A DNA stretch of 15,553 nucleotides from Stramenopiles sp. TOSAG23-3 (Eukaryota > Sar), in contig LT642517.1 of NCBI GenBank assembly GCA_900128585.1, forward strand, positions 1 through 15,553, read 5' to 3'. The position numbers were made by a program, and so were the translations under genes. Under the pieces are notes generated by a model. The model was given only the letters and a program-made list of their open reading frames with translations, searched no databases and had not been told where the DNA came from. Below are positions 1-7,982 of this stretch, in pieces; within the stretch, counting starts at the first letter, position 1; each line of letters starts with the position of its first letter.

Positions 1-157
1 TCTTTTCTTCTTTTCTTCTTTTCTTCTTTTCTTCTTTTCTTCTTTTCTTCTTTTCTTCTTTTCTTCTTTTCTTCTTTTTTTCTTCTTCTTCTTTTCTTCT
101 TCTTTTCTTCTTTTCTTCTTTTTTTCTTCTTTTCTTCTTTTCTTTTTTTCTTCTCTT
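1..157. repeat. Pyrimidine microsatellite, 8-bp period (TTTTCTTC)n
   Basis: This is an uninterrupted run of T and C from the window edge to 157, with an 8-base unit in the first ~75 bases that becomes irregular afterwards. A looser CT/TTC-rich stretch follows to about 276. The tract is cut by the window start, so its full length is unknown. Long mirror-symmetric pyrimidine tracts like this can form triplex DNA, which is general knowledge and not shown here. Confidence 0.95.
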
Positions 158-397
158 ATTTTTTCTTCCTCTCTCTCTCCTTTTACTGCTGCCTAATTCT
201 GCTGGGGCCAGTTCGCGTTGTCTTTGTTGTCGTCATCATCATTCTTCTTCTTCATCTTCTTCTTCTTCTTCATCTATCAAATTATTGTTGGTGGTACGAT
301 TTTGTTCAATTTGCACCCATTTTATTGAAACTAAAATTGTGTTCCACCACCAACCGAAGCCGTGCACCGAAAAAAGTCGCAGGGCATATACAATATC
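158..397 (+). other. Leader/upstream region of the esterase gene
   Basis: This is the non-coding stretch before the ATG at 398. It holds a second TTC/CATCAT-rich simple repeat at about 229-276 and then ordinary mixed sequence. No in-frame ATG occurs between the preceding stop and 398. I see no convincing TATA box or other named promoter element. Confidence 0.5.
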
Positions 398-1636
398 ATG
401 TCTGTAATAAAAAGAAGAAGAGATTTCTTTGTTTGCTCCGCTGTTGGGTTTCTTTGGTTGTTATCGTGTAGTGTTGGCCAACAGCTGATTAAAATCGAGG
501 ACCCAAATGCAAGATGTTTGGACGGTTCTCCTTACATATTTTATATATCTCCGGGCGACACATCCGAATTTTCTATAGGTATTCAAGGAGGGGGCTGGTG
601 CTTGACTGAAGAGCTTTGCAAAGAAAGAACATTAACTGCTTTGGGAAGTTCGAAAGGCTACAATATAAGTGGAACTTGGGGTCCTACAAAAGATAATTTA
701 AATGGTAGCCCTGTTGAGTGGACTTGTCAAGGTCTTCAAAACAACTGCACCAGAGTTTATCTGCCCTACTGTGATGGCAGCTGCTTTACATCACAAAATT
801 CATCCGGTGATTTGCTAAAAATGGGATTACATTTTCGCGGGCGAAGTAATTTTGAAAGAACAATTGATATTTTGGAGAACCGTTTTGAATTTGCAAAAGC
901 GAAGAAAGTGGTTTTATATGGGGGAAGTGCAGGTGGACTGTCTACATTTCTACATGTAGATTATGTTGCTGATCGGCTAAACGCAGCAGCAAGCAGAAAC
1001 GCACCAAGCCTCGACTACAAAAGCAATGCGGTAGTTGTTGGTAGACCCGTAGCTGGTTTTTTTATCAGCGAAGAAAATTTTAATCCATCGATCCCGAGCT
1101 ATGCCGAGCAAGTAAAATATGGTGTGCAGATGTTCAATAGTACTTTATCTTTGAATACAAAATGCCTTTCAACATATCCTGGGGAAGAATGGAAATGTTG
1201 GATGGTGCACTACATGGCACCATTTGTCCGCCAGCGAATGTTTATTGTACAAAGCCGGTTTGATGAATTTCAGCTAATGAAGCTCCTCGGACTACCATGT
1301 TTTGAAAAGCAATCTTATCTGCCACCATTTAAACGAAGCAATTGCACTTCTGCGGAAAATTCGATGATCGTTGCTTTTGGATCACGGCTAAAGAAACTGT
1401 TAATGGCATACCTCAGCAAAAAGCCGAAAAACGGTCTTTGGCTGGTATCATGCATACAACATAATGTGGTTTGCAATATGCACAATACAAAGGAAGAATT
1501 AGCGTTTCAAAGCTGGCTGGATGGTGGTGAACTTGGAAGAGACATTGGGTACCGATGGGTTGATGACTGTGGCAAAGAAAAAAATGGCAACACCCCATGT
1601 AACAAAGGCGCCTACTGTGCCCCTCCTCATTTTTAA
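398..1636 (+). CDS. Secreted Notum/pectin acetylesterase-family hydrolase
   Basis: This is a 412-residue alpha/beta-hydrolase of the pectin acetylesterase/Notum family, whose members are carboxylesterases that remove acetyl groups from pectin or lipid from proteins. The N-terminus has basic residues 6-8 followed by a hydrophobic stretch (10-27), consistent with a signal peptide. GGGWC (64-68) matches the oxyanion-loop motif, and GGSAGG (175-180) carries the nucleophile Ser177. Likely triad partners are Asp289 in SRFDE and His355 in CIQH. Many cysteines and sequons (for example N89, N116, N134, N247, N315) fit an extracellular enzyme. The plant motif HCD after the nucleophile is HVD here. Family identity is firm; the substrate is unknown. 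The frame stays open upstream to 362 but has no ATG there; the ATG at 398 has A at -3. Length matches the usual ~400 residues and the C-terminus is Cys-rich as in the family, so it looks complete. The gene is AT-richer than its neighbours SAPS and DENND6. Confidence 0.9.
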   Translation: MSVIKRRRDFFVCSAVGFLWLLSCSVGQQLIKIEDPNARCLDGSPYIFYISPGDTSEFSIGIQGGGWCLTEELCKERTLTALGSSKGYNISGTWGPTKDNLNGSPVEWTCQGLQNNCTRVYLPYCDGSCFTSQNSSGDLLKMGLHFRGRSNFERTIDILENRFEFAKAKKVVLYGGSAGGLSTFLHVDYVADRLNAAASRNAPSLDYKSNAVVVGRPVAGFFISEENFNPSIPSYAEQVKYGVQMFNSTLSLNTKCLSTYPGEEWKCWMVHYMAPFVRQRMFIVQSRFDEFQLMKLLGLPCFEKQSYLPPFKRSNCTSAENSMIVAFGSRLKKLLMAYLSKKPKNGLWLVSCIQHNVVCNMHNTKEELAFQSWLDGGELGRDIGYRWVDDCGKEKNGNTPCNKGAYCAPPHF

Positions 1637-1867
1637 ATTATTTAGAACAACAACTAAGAGTTACCCGCACCTGCTGGTACAGGAATCGGAGACACAGCAT
1701 AGTTCTCAACCACTTGATCAAGTTAATAATGGAACACCACCAGACGAGATGGTACGAAGTTTTGAAGATTATAATTGGGAACTGGGTCGAATGATACGAT
1801 ATCGTAGTTAAGTGATATGAATTTTAGCAGTTGCAAAATTAGATCAGTTTTACAATTGGGATAATCT

Positions 1868-1978
1868 TGAGAGTGTCTTAAACCATACTATATCATTTGT
1901 TTTTTTATCTAAATTTGTTTTCTTATATTTTTATCCAGATAAAAAAACCAAAATATATAGTATGTTTTAAGACTCTCA
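1868..1978. mobile_element. MITE-like long inverted repeat (hairpin), ~111 bp
   Basis: Left arm 1868-1910 (begins TGAGAGTGTCTTAAACCATA) is the imperfect reverse complement of right arm 1938-1978 (ends AAGACTCTCA). The arms pair over about 42 bases with few mismatches around a ~27-base AT-rich loop. No coding capacity is present. No clear target-site duplication is visible, so mobility is inferred from shape and from a related segment at 13597-13696. Confidence 0.6.
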
Positions 1979-2060
1979 TTTTAAATCAAATACTAACTTC
2001 AAACCCAACCCTAATCCTATCTCGATTTTTTAGTTATCCAGATAAATATTTTAATTACTT

Positions 2061-2148
2061 AAATAACAGCCAATTTTCTTGTTTTTTTACTTAAATAACA
2101 GCCAATTTTCTTGTTTTTATTAAAAATAACAGCCAATTTTCTTGTTTT
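2061..2148. repeat. Three tandem copies of the AACAGCCAATTTTCTTG repeat
   Basis: A ~25-base unit beginning AAATAACAGCC starts at 2061, 2093 and 2124 (periods 32 and 31). The first two copies also share the preceding ACTT. The same unit recurs at 9771-9796 (inverted) and 9865-9890, again in a convergent 3'-3' spacer. A stretch of 32 bases from 2052 to 2083 is identical to the reverse complement of 9773-9804. Confidence 0.95.
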
Positions 2149-2323
2149 TAAATATTGATACGTTCCAAGATGAGCTTTCATAGAGGTGATCTCTGATATG
2201 TGATTAAATGAAAAAGAATTAATAATGTTTGGTGGCGTGGTATGTACGATCTGTCCAGTTCGCTCCGATTTCGTTGACACTTGCTCGCTCATGCACGAGA
2301 CGTCATTGATGCCTCCGATTTTC

Positions 2324-3952
2324 TTACTCTGAAGGGGTCACCTCCTCGATGGCCGGGCCGTCGTCGGACTTGCTATTGCCCTCGCTTGAACCTGCCGCGT
2401 TCTGTTCCAAAGCCGTCACGTGGCCTATGTTTGCCGTCAGGTCGGACAGGTTTTCATCATCATCGAAATCATCATCCTCGTCTTCCTCCGCGTTGTCGCC
2501 CGTGAGCCCGCCAAGCGCCATGAGCTTTGCCAGGTCCAGCGACCCAAAATCTCCATCTTCACCCCCACTAGCGCCACGGAACGACGACAAGATCTTTGCC
2601 AAATTGTTCCATATGTCACCTTGGTCGATCTCTTCGTGCATCGCCATGGCCTGCGGCGGCGGACCACCAATCTGTCTGGCGTGCAGCTCGAGGAGAACTT
2701 TCAGTTGGGTCTCTACGAAGGAATCCCACGCTTTGTTCCCGCTCACGTGCTCGGACACAAAGGACTTGTCCCCAGCGGCCGCAACGTTGTTCACCACGGT
2801 AGAAATTTGGGTCAGGGCCCCCATGTACGGTCGCCCCCGAGACTTGTCTTTCGCTTTGTCGGCGTCGTTGTCCTCCCAGGCCTCCATGATGCGTTCGAGC
2901 AGGTTGCACTTCACTAGCAACGACTCTTGGAGGGGCACGTGCTGACCTTCCAGTGCAGTGATGGCGCAGGAGGCCACCGCGTTGTGCAAGATATTGTTGC
3001 AGTCGTACTTGAAAAATAAATCTATCAACATTGGGAGCAGCCCAAGGTCCACGACCTCCTGGTCCAGCGACTCTGCGCGGAAGCGCAGCAGTTCCGCGAG
3101 CATCCCCGCGACCTTGACGCGAAGGATGCCGCAGCGGGGCTTCAACTCCCCGCAGGTGGTCACCAAGTCCGATGGCAGCGACCCGACGGCCTCGACGGGG
3201 TCCGCGGCGCCGGAGGCTTCCCCGTCCGTCGCGCTTGGCTTCCCGGGCACGTGCAGTTTCGGAGTCTCTCCTAGGACCACTTTGAATTTCGGCAGGAGCC
3301 GCTTCAGCACGGCCAGGAGGTCCTCCGATAGGCCGCACTGCTCATCGTCTATGTCAACGTTTTCTGCCAAAATTGTTTGTACATTTTCGAACTGTTCGCA
3401 CAGTTCAAAAAGGGTCAAAGGTTTGGTATCCTTCGCCTCATTGCTGCCTTCGGCGCCCCCTTCCCCGCCGTCCTTCCCCTCCGCCGCACCACTATCAACG
3501 ACGGCCAAGTTGCTCCGTCGGTCCAACGCGCCGCTGAGTTCCTCCACGTACGCAACCCACATTTGCTGCTGCTGCGCAGCCTCCTCTTCCAGCTCCTGCG
3601 GGGTTCTATCTTGCATCTTAAACCCACCGAATTGCCCCCCGGCATCGCCAGATAGGTTCCACATACCACGCCCGGAGGCGTCCAGCCCCCCAAGAACACC
3701 TTGAAAATCGGTTTCTTCCTCCTCTTCCGCGTTGTCGGCGGCCGCGTCCTCCTCTTCTTCGGCGGCTCCGTCGGCAGCGTCCCCGTCCATGGGCGGGGTT
3801 GCGGCCTCGCTCGCCAGGGCCGTACCCTCGCCATCTTTCCCTTCCTTCCCATTCGCCGCGCTTTTGTTCTCCTCGTTGTACTTGTTCCCAAAGTCCGTGT
3901 TGTCAAGGGCGTCGTCCGCTAAGTTTTCAAGCGAAGACGTAGGCTCTGCCAT
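2324..3952 (-). CDS. SAPS-domain protein, PP6 regulatory subunit-like (short form)
   Basis: This 542-residue protein matches the C-terminal half of the SAPS (SIT4-associated/PPP6R) domain, which binds the PP6/Sit4 catalytic subunit. Residues ~275-425 hold the recognisable core: LRVKVAGMLAELLRF, LPMLIDLFFKYDCNNILH, LLERIMEAWEDND and GRPYMGALTQI. The N-terminal ~120 residues are acidic and low complexity, and a D/E-rich stretch (487-501) lies near the C-terminus. The family's N-terminal helical repeats seem absent, so the protein is shorter than usual (~700-900). The chosen ATG sits in a perfect GCCATGG context; the frame continues upstream to 4057 only through codons made by a CA microsatellite, so that extension is unlikely. 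An upstream exon cannot be excluded. The gene has strongly GC-biased third positions, is divergent from DENND6, and converges on the esterase gene. Confidence 0.82.
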   Translation of the reverse strand: MAEPTSSLENLADDALDNTDFGNKYNEENKSAANGKEGKDGEGTALASEAATPPMDGDAADGAAEEEEDAAADNAEEEEETDFQGVLGGLDASGRGMWNLSGDAGGQFGGFKMQDRTPQELEEEAAQQQQMWVAYVEELSGALDRRSNLAVVDSGAAEGKDGGEGGAEGSNEAKDTKPLTLFELCEQFENVQTILAENVDIDDEQCGLSEDLLAVLKRLLPKFKVVLGETPKLHVPGKPSATDGEASGAADPVEAVGSLPSDLVTTCGELKPRCGILRVKVAGMLAELLRFRAESLDQEVVDLGLLPMLIDLFFKYDCNNILHNAVASCAITALEGQHVPLQESLLVKCNLLERIMEAWEDNDADKAKDKSRGRPYMGALTQISTVVNNVAAAGDKSFVSEHVSGNKAWDSFVETQLKVLLELHARQIGGPPPQAMAMHEEIDQGDIWNNLAKILSSFRGASGGEDGDFGSLDLAKLMALGGLTGDNAEEDEDDDFDDDENLSDLTANIGHVTALEQNAAGSSEGNSKSDDGPAIEEVTPSE

Positions 3953-3997
3953 GGCTCTCTTGGTAATACGGTAGGTTGGAAGAAACAAATGCAATCG

Positions 3998-4027
3998 CAC
4001 ACACACAGACACACACACACACACACA
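3998..4027. repeat. (CA)n microsatellite upstream of SAPS gene
   Basis: CA dinucleotides run from 3998 to 4027 with one CAGA interruption, 46 bases upstream of the SAPS ATG and probably within its 5' leader. Read as codons on the minus strand it would give alternating Cys-Val, a sign that this is not protein-coding. Confidence 0.95.
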
Positions 4028-4264
4028 AAGTATAGAGTCTATGAAACGATACTTCACTTGGTATGTTAAAGAATGTTAGCAATTTCATACAAATTAGTAA
4101 CGTCTAATCCACTTTCCCTTCCTTTCCGGATTCATCATGCAATTTGATTTTTATATTTTATTCAATTAAAAAAATACAATAATAGACGACGACGACTACT
4201 ACACTGTGTAAAAAAAATTAATTTTTCAAATAATCTTCTTCTATCATCTCAGCCAGCAGCCAGC

Positions 4265-4418
4265 AGAAGAAGAAGAAGAAGAAAGAAGAAGAAGAAGAAG
4301 AAGAAGAAGAAGAAGAAAGAAGAAAGAAGAAGAAGAAGAAAGAAGAAGAAGAAGAAGAAGAAAGAAGAAGAAGAAGAAGAAAGAAGAAGAAAGAAGAAGA
4401 AGAAGAAGAAAAAAGAAG
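4265..4418. repeat. 154-nt uninterrupted purine tract (GAA-rich)
   Basis: Every base from 4265 to 4418 is A or G, mainly GAA triplets with frequent GAAA insertions. It abuts a pyrimidine tract immediately at 4419, so strand polarity flips within one base step. GAA tracts are known to form triplexes and to slow replication; no such effect is shown here. Confidence 0.97.
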
Positions 4419-4598
4419 CCTCCCTTCCTTCTTTCCTTCCTTTCCTTCCTTCCTTCTTTCCTTCCTTTCCTTCCTTCCTTCCTTCCTTCCTTCCTTCCTT
4501 CCTTCCTTCCTTCCTTCCTGTTTCTTCCTTTCCTTCCTTCCTTCCTTCCTTCCTGTTTCTTCCTGTTTCTTCCTTCCTTCCTTCCTGTTTCTTCCTCT
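4419..4598. repeat. TTCC tetranucleotide pyrimidine tract
   Basis: A pure T/C run spans 4419-4519, mostly CCTT tetranucleotides. It continues to 4598 with a few isolated G bases in CTGTTTCTTC units, which repeat as a higher-order variant. It directly follows the purine tract that ends at 4418. Confidence 0.97.
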
Positions 4599-5215
4599 GC
4601 TACTATTTTAAGTATTAATAGCTATATATTTATAATTATTTCTTGACAACTAAAAGCTTTAATTAAATTATATAGAATATGATGGTCCTGCTGAAGTAGA
4701 ATAAGTCTCCACTGATATTTTATAGATGGGATGGGATATAAATGCTTAAATTGCAAATTTAAGATCCTTGATTCATCTTTTTTAGGAACCATTCAATAAA
4801 TAAATTAAAGTCGTTCTATTTATATATAGGAATATAATTGGAATAATAGTACTAACTCCTACCATTCAATCTACGAAAAATAAAAAAGAAGAATTTGAAA
4901 TAAAGATAAAAAAAAAAGACGAATTAATTTAAAGGATTTATAATAGATAATTAAACCTATTCTATGATTTTAAAAAAGAATTTATTATAATGAATAATAT
5001 TAACCTTAAATATATAATTAAATGGTATATACCTGTTAGACGACTTATCTTCCACTTTGCTCCTAAAAATACTGTTGTTTAGCTGTAATACGTTCAACGC
5101 TGTCGTCTGTAATATTATTAATACAATAATAGCTTTTTCAAGCTTCCAGCTTCGGATTGAATGTAAAAGAAAAGATGACATTTCTTCATCGAAATTAGGA
5201 CTCAAAATACTACAG

Positions 5216-5305
5216 TTCTCTTCTCTTCCTCTTCCCTTCCCTTCTCTTCTCTTCCCTTCCCTTCCTCTTCCCTTCTCTTCTCTTCTTCTCTTCTTCTCTT
5301 CTCCC
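5216..5305. repeat. 90-nt pyrimidine tract (CTCTTC/CCTTCC mix)
   Basis: This uninterrupted T/C run is built of mixed TCTTC, CCCTTC and CTCTT units, about 280 bases upstream of the DENND6 start. It could lie in the promoter or distal leader. No function can be assigned. Confidence 0.95.
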
Positions 5306-5551
5306 ATCTTCTACTTCTTGGTATTAGACTAATTATTAGATAATAATAAAAAAATAATAAAAAAAAATAACCGACAGAGGACGACTTGAAGAAAGACTGA
5401 TAGTACTACTTTTTAATTACCTGTAGTAAAGGATTATGTATATATACATACGTTAATTTCTTTAAACACTGACAGGCGTGAATAAGGTTTACACATATTG
5501 TCACAATTCACGCTGTACGTCTAGTCTTTGAAGAGGTTGTTTTTCTTGCGC

Positions 5552-5563
5552 ATGCTTACTTGA
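5552..5563 (+). other. Possible 3-codon upstream ORF in DENND6 leader
   Basis: ATG CTT ACT TGA lies 25 bases before the DENND6 ATG. If the transcript starts upstream of it, this minimal ORF could reduce initiation at 5589. The transcription start is unknown, so this is only a candidate. Confidence 0.25.
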
Positions 5564-5588
5564 GCAGTCGTCGATACCGTGCCTTCAT

Positions 5589-7982
5589 ATGGCTTCATTT
5601 AAAGACGGTGGTCCGGCGTCGGCGAGGGACAGCGCCGAGGCCAGGGCGTCGGCGGCGGGGAGCGAGGACGTTTTGGATATTTTTGAGGGGCTTGTGCTCA
5701 AGGACGAGTCGGGGCAGAAACTTGGGAGGGAAGGAGAGCCCGGGGGGGACGATGGGCCGATGGTGTACCTTCCACCAGCGGTTATGGAGGAGGCGGCGGC
5801 TATGAAACAGGCGCCCCGCTCGAGCTACTGGTTGAAAGCAGTCGCGATTGTACATTTTGATATAAAGTTTGGGCAGCGCGTGGAGACCATCGTCCCAGCA
5901 AACGCGTGCAACGAGGAGGAGAAGAAACGGATTGCGCTACTGTCCCTGCCGGACTCTTACAGCGGTCACGACGGCAACATGTTGTTTTCCTTCCGTGTGC
6001 GGACGAACCCAGAGTCCTACACCGAGACGAGCGACCGCACCTTTCTGCACGGGCACGCGTTTTTCACCAGGGAGAAGGACCCAGGCGCGGCGCGGGGGTT
6101 TCACCAGCGCGCCGTGGTGTACCTGACGGACAAGCCCTACGCTGCACTCTATAGAACGCTCGCAGAAGTCACGGGCCCCCTCTACTTTGAGTTCGGAGAA
6201 GGCATGCTGGACACGATCGTCATGGACGTTGCTGCGTGGCCAAAGCCGGTCCCGGGCACCAAAATGAAATTCCCCATCGCGGGGACGACCCTGTCCTACC
6301 GCGTCCCATTTTTGCACGAAGCCCTCGTGGAAGAGACCATATCCCGGAGCAAGAGCAACCCGCCGTCTCCGGCCAGAAAGCCCAAGCCGAAGCAAGCCTT
6401 GGGCATTCAAAGGTCCGCGTCTGTTGAGTCCGGGGGCGAGTTTCTGGGACCGCCAGAAATAAATCGCATCAAGCGTGGCGCGTCTGCCCCGGTCGGCAGG
6501 GAGGCGGGCGGCAAGCCTTCCTCGACGTCCCCGGCCATCAAGTCCATCTACGACGTGTTCGACATTTCCGGGCAGGACCGGAGCGGGCTCTTTCAGTCTG
6601 TTGGCTTGTACAGCACGTTTGGCCCCGCGCTGTCGCCGTCGATGTGGCAAATTTGGGAGCTGCTGATCTGCGGGGAGTCGTTGATGGTGTACGCGCCCAC
6701 CCCGGACCTGTGCAGCCGGGCAGTCTTCGCCCTGGTCAGTTTGCTCGGCCCGTTCCCATTTGCTGGCGACTTTAGGCCCTATTTCACGATTTACGACTGC
6801 GACTTCAACGCTTTCGCCGAATCGATACAGTCGGATGGTGGTGGCAGCAGAAAGGCGAAGGGCGCTCGCTCGCTCCCACTAGTTTTGGGGGTCACCAACC
6901 CGTTTTTTTTGAAGAGCTTTGAAAAGTGGCCCAACATTCTGTCCCTCGGGCAAGGCTCCAACAACGTGCACCTGCACAAAAAAGTCATCAAGCCCACGAC
7001 GTGGGGCCGGTCAAAAGCCCTTCAAAAGGCTGCCGAAGCGAACGGGGTGCCGTATTTTCTTGTCTCTCGAAACGCGATTCTCCCCAGCAATGGGGCGGTC
7101 GTACGGCAGTTGCTTCCCGTTCGTAGCAACGCGGAAGCGCCGCATCAAGGGGGTGCTCACGACGACGGCGCCTACTCCATCAAAAGGGTAAATTCCATCC
7201 CGTGCGTGTTTGAGCGAAGGGGGAACGACGCGAACGCTAGTGGCGAGACGACCCTGGACGGAAAGGTAGGCATTCAAGCCTGCCCCGAAGACGCCATCAA
7301 CAACGCCTTGCTTAGACAACATTTCCGGAACCTCACAGAACAATTTTTGAGACCTTTCGACCAATTATTTGGTATCCCGACTGCCCAGGAAGGCAACGGG
7401 GGCCCTGCCTCTAAAAGCGAAGATCGGTTCGTGATGTTAGGCTTCGGCCCCTACTCTCGGGTAAACTTGCCGGCGTTTGATCAAGCAAGTTTCATGAAAG
7501 GGATCAAGTTGAACGGTATGCCTCGGGCGTTTCAGATATTGGGTATGAAATCAAAATGGATTCACTTGTACGATAGATTTATTTCGTCTGCGCACTTTAT
7601 GCCATGGCTCCAGAGCCGGCAGCACGCGCACCGGGCGCATCTTATTGCGACCACGCGTGCACTGCGGGCAGATTTGAAAGCAAAGGATTTAGTGAGAAGC
7701 ACCGCACCTACGTTGTACGATATGGTGCGATCGCGACAGAGCGGGAAGAAGGCCGTTCCGAAGCGTGAAATAGATTCCCTTTCTGCCATGCTGGACAACA
7801 TCAAGCAGGCGATCGAGAAGGAAATGGAAGACATCAGCGGGGGAGACGGCGACGAAGCACTCCTAGAGAAAATGTGGGAGCACTTTTTTGCCGTCAGGGC
7901 AATATTGCCAGATAGGTTCGCATCGGCAGGATCCAAAGCTTTTGGTGAAAACCGATCCCAAAAAAATGGGGATTATATTTGA
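5589..7982 (+). CDS. DENND6-family DENN-domain Rab exchange factor
   Basis: This 797-residue tripartite DENN protein belongs to the DENND6 (FAM116) group, whose animal members activate Rab14 on endosomes. The uDENN part (~79-240) has FDIKFGQRVETIVP, LSLPDSYSG and, at its end, DVAAWPKPVPG. The core DENN part (~340-452) has WELLICGESLMVYAP, DFRPYFTIYD and LGVTNPFF...WPNIL. The C-terminal helical part is ~570-670. Extra material relative to ~600-residue animal proteins includes a Gly/Ala/Glu-rich N-terminus (1-75), a Ser/Pro/Lys linker (~245-320), inserts at ~415-428 and ~500-565, and a C-terminal tail. The ATG at 5589 has G at +4 but C at -3. The gene has GC-rich third positions and no evident intron. 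It runs divergent from SAPS and in tandem with the next gene, 541 bases apart. The family call is firm; the Rab substrate is inferred from animal relatives. Confidence 0.9.
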   Translation: MASFKDGGPASARDSAEARASAAGSEDVLDIFEGLVLKDESGQKLGREGEPGGDDGPMVYLPPAVMEEAAAMKQAPRSSYWLKAVAIVHFDIKFGQRVETIVPANACNEEEKKRIALLSLPDSYSGHDGNMLFSFRVRTNPESYTETSDRTFLHGHAFFTREKDPGAARGFHQRAVVYLTDKPYAALYRTLAEVTGPLYFEFGEGMLDTIVMDVAAWPKPVPGTKMKFPIAGTTLSYRVPFLHEALVEETISRSKSNPPSPARKPKPKQALGIQRSASVESGGEFLGPPEINRIKRGASAPVGREAGGKPSSTSPAIKSIYDVFDISGQDRSGLFQSVGLYSTFGPALSPSMWQIWELLICGESLMVYAPTPDLCSRAVFALVSLLGPFPFAGDFRPYFTIYDCDFNAFAESIQSDGGGSRKAKGARSLPLVLGVTNPFFLKSFEKWPNILSLGQGSNNVHLHKKVIKPTTWGRSKALQKAAEANGVPYFLVSRNAILPSNGAVVRQLLPVRSNAEAPHQGGAHDDGAYSIKRVNSIPCVFERRGNDANASGETTLDGKVGIQACPEDAINNALLRQHFRNLTEQFLRPFDQLFGIPTAQEGNGGPASKSEDRFVMLGFGPYSRVNLPAFDQASFMKGIKLNGMPRAFQILGMKSKWIHLYDRFISSAHFMPWLQSRQHAHRAHLIATTRALRADLKAKDLVRSTAPTLYDMVRSRQSGKKAVPKREIDSLSAMLDNIKQAIEKEMEDISGGDGDEALLEKMWEHFFAVRAILPDRFASAGSKAFGENRSQKNGDYI

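Larger units (their letters stand above)
1637..2323. other. Convergent 3'-3' spacer between esterase and SAPS genes
   Basis: This AT-rich spacer contains a MITE-like hairpin (1868-1978), a CCAACCCTAATCCTA segment at 2005-2019, and three tandem copies of a short repeat (2061-2148), listed separately. In a different frame from the esterase, a stretch stays open for about 55 codons past the esterase stop, to a stop at 1811. No acceptable GT-AG intron joins it in frame, so I treat it as 3' UTR. Confidence 0.6.
4058..5588. other. Divergent spacer between SAPS and DENND6 genes
   Basis: About 1.5 kb without a supportable gene. It contains GAA, TTCC and CTCTTC tracts (listed separately) set in very AT-rich DNA (about 4600-5215 and 5310-5560). 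Open frames here, such as one across the CT tract at 5216-5305, are low-complexity by-products. Promoters for both flanking genes presumably lie within it, but I cannot pick out core elements. Confidence 0.7.

Noticed and set aside
1647-1811. Continuation of the esterase by frameshift or a second exon
   Set aside because: The protein already ends with the family's Cys-rich C-terminus, and the GT-AG pairs I tested (47, 60, 62 and 84 bases) give a stop or the wrong frame.
2005-2019. CCAACCCTAATCCTA as interstitial telomere repeat
   Set aside because: It contains only one CCCTAA and recurs as part of a dispersed element at 13682-13696, so it is better explained as element sequence.
2616-3338. 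Long open frame on the minus strand overlapping the SAPS gene
   Set aside because: It lies in another frame of GC-rich coding DNA, is Arg/Gly/Pro-rich without domains, and the SAPS frame explains the region.
3953-4057. N-terminal extension of the SAPS protein
   Set aside because: The added residues come from a CA microsatellite (alternating Cys-Val) and the ATG at 3952 has a perfect context.
4957-5307. Small minus-strand protein rich in Arg/Glu/Gly
   Set aside because: Its charged part is just the translation of the pyrimidine microsatellite at 5216-5305; the rest is AT-rich with no domain.
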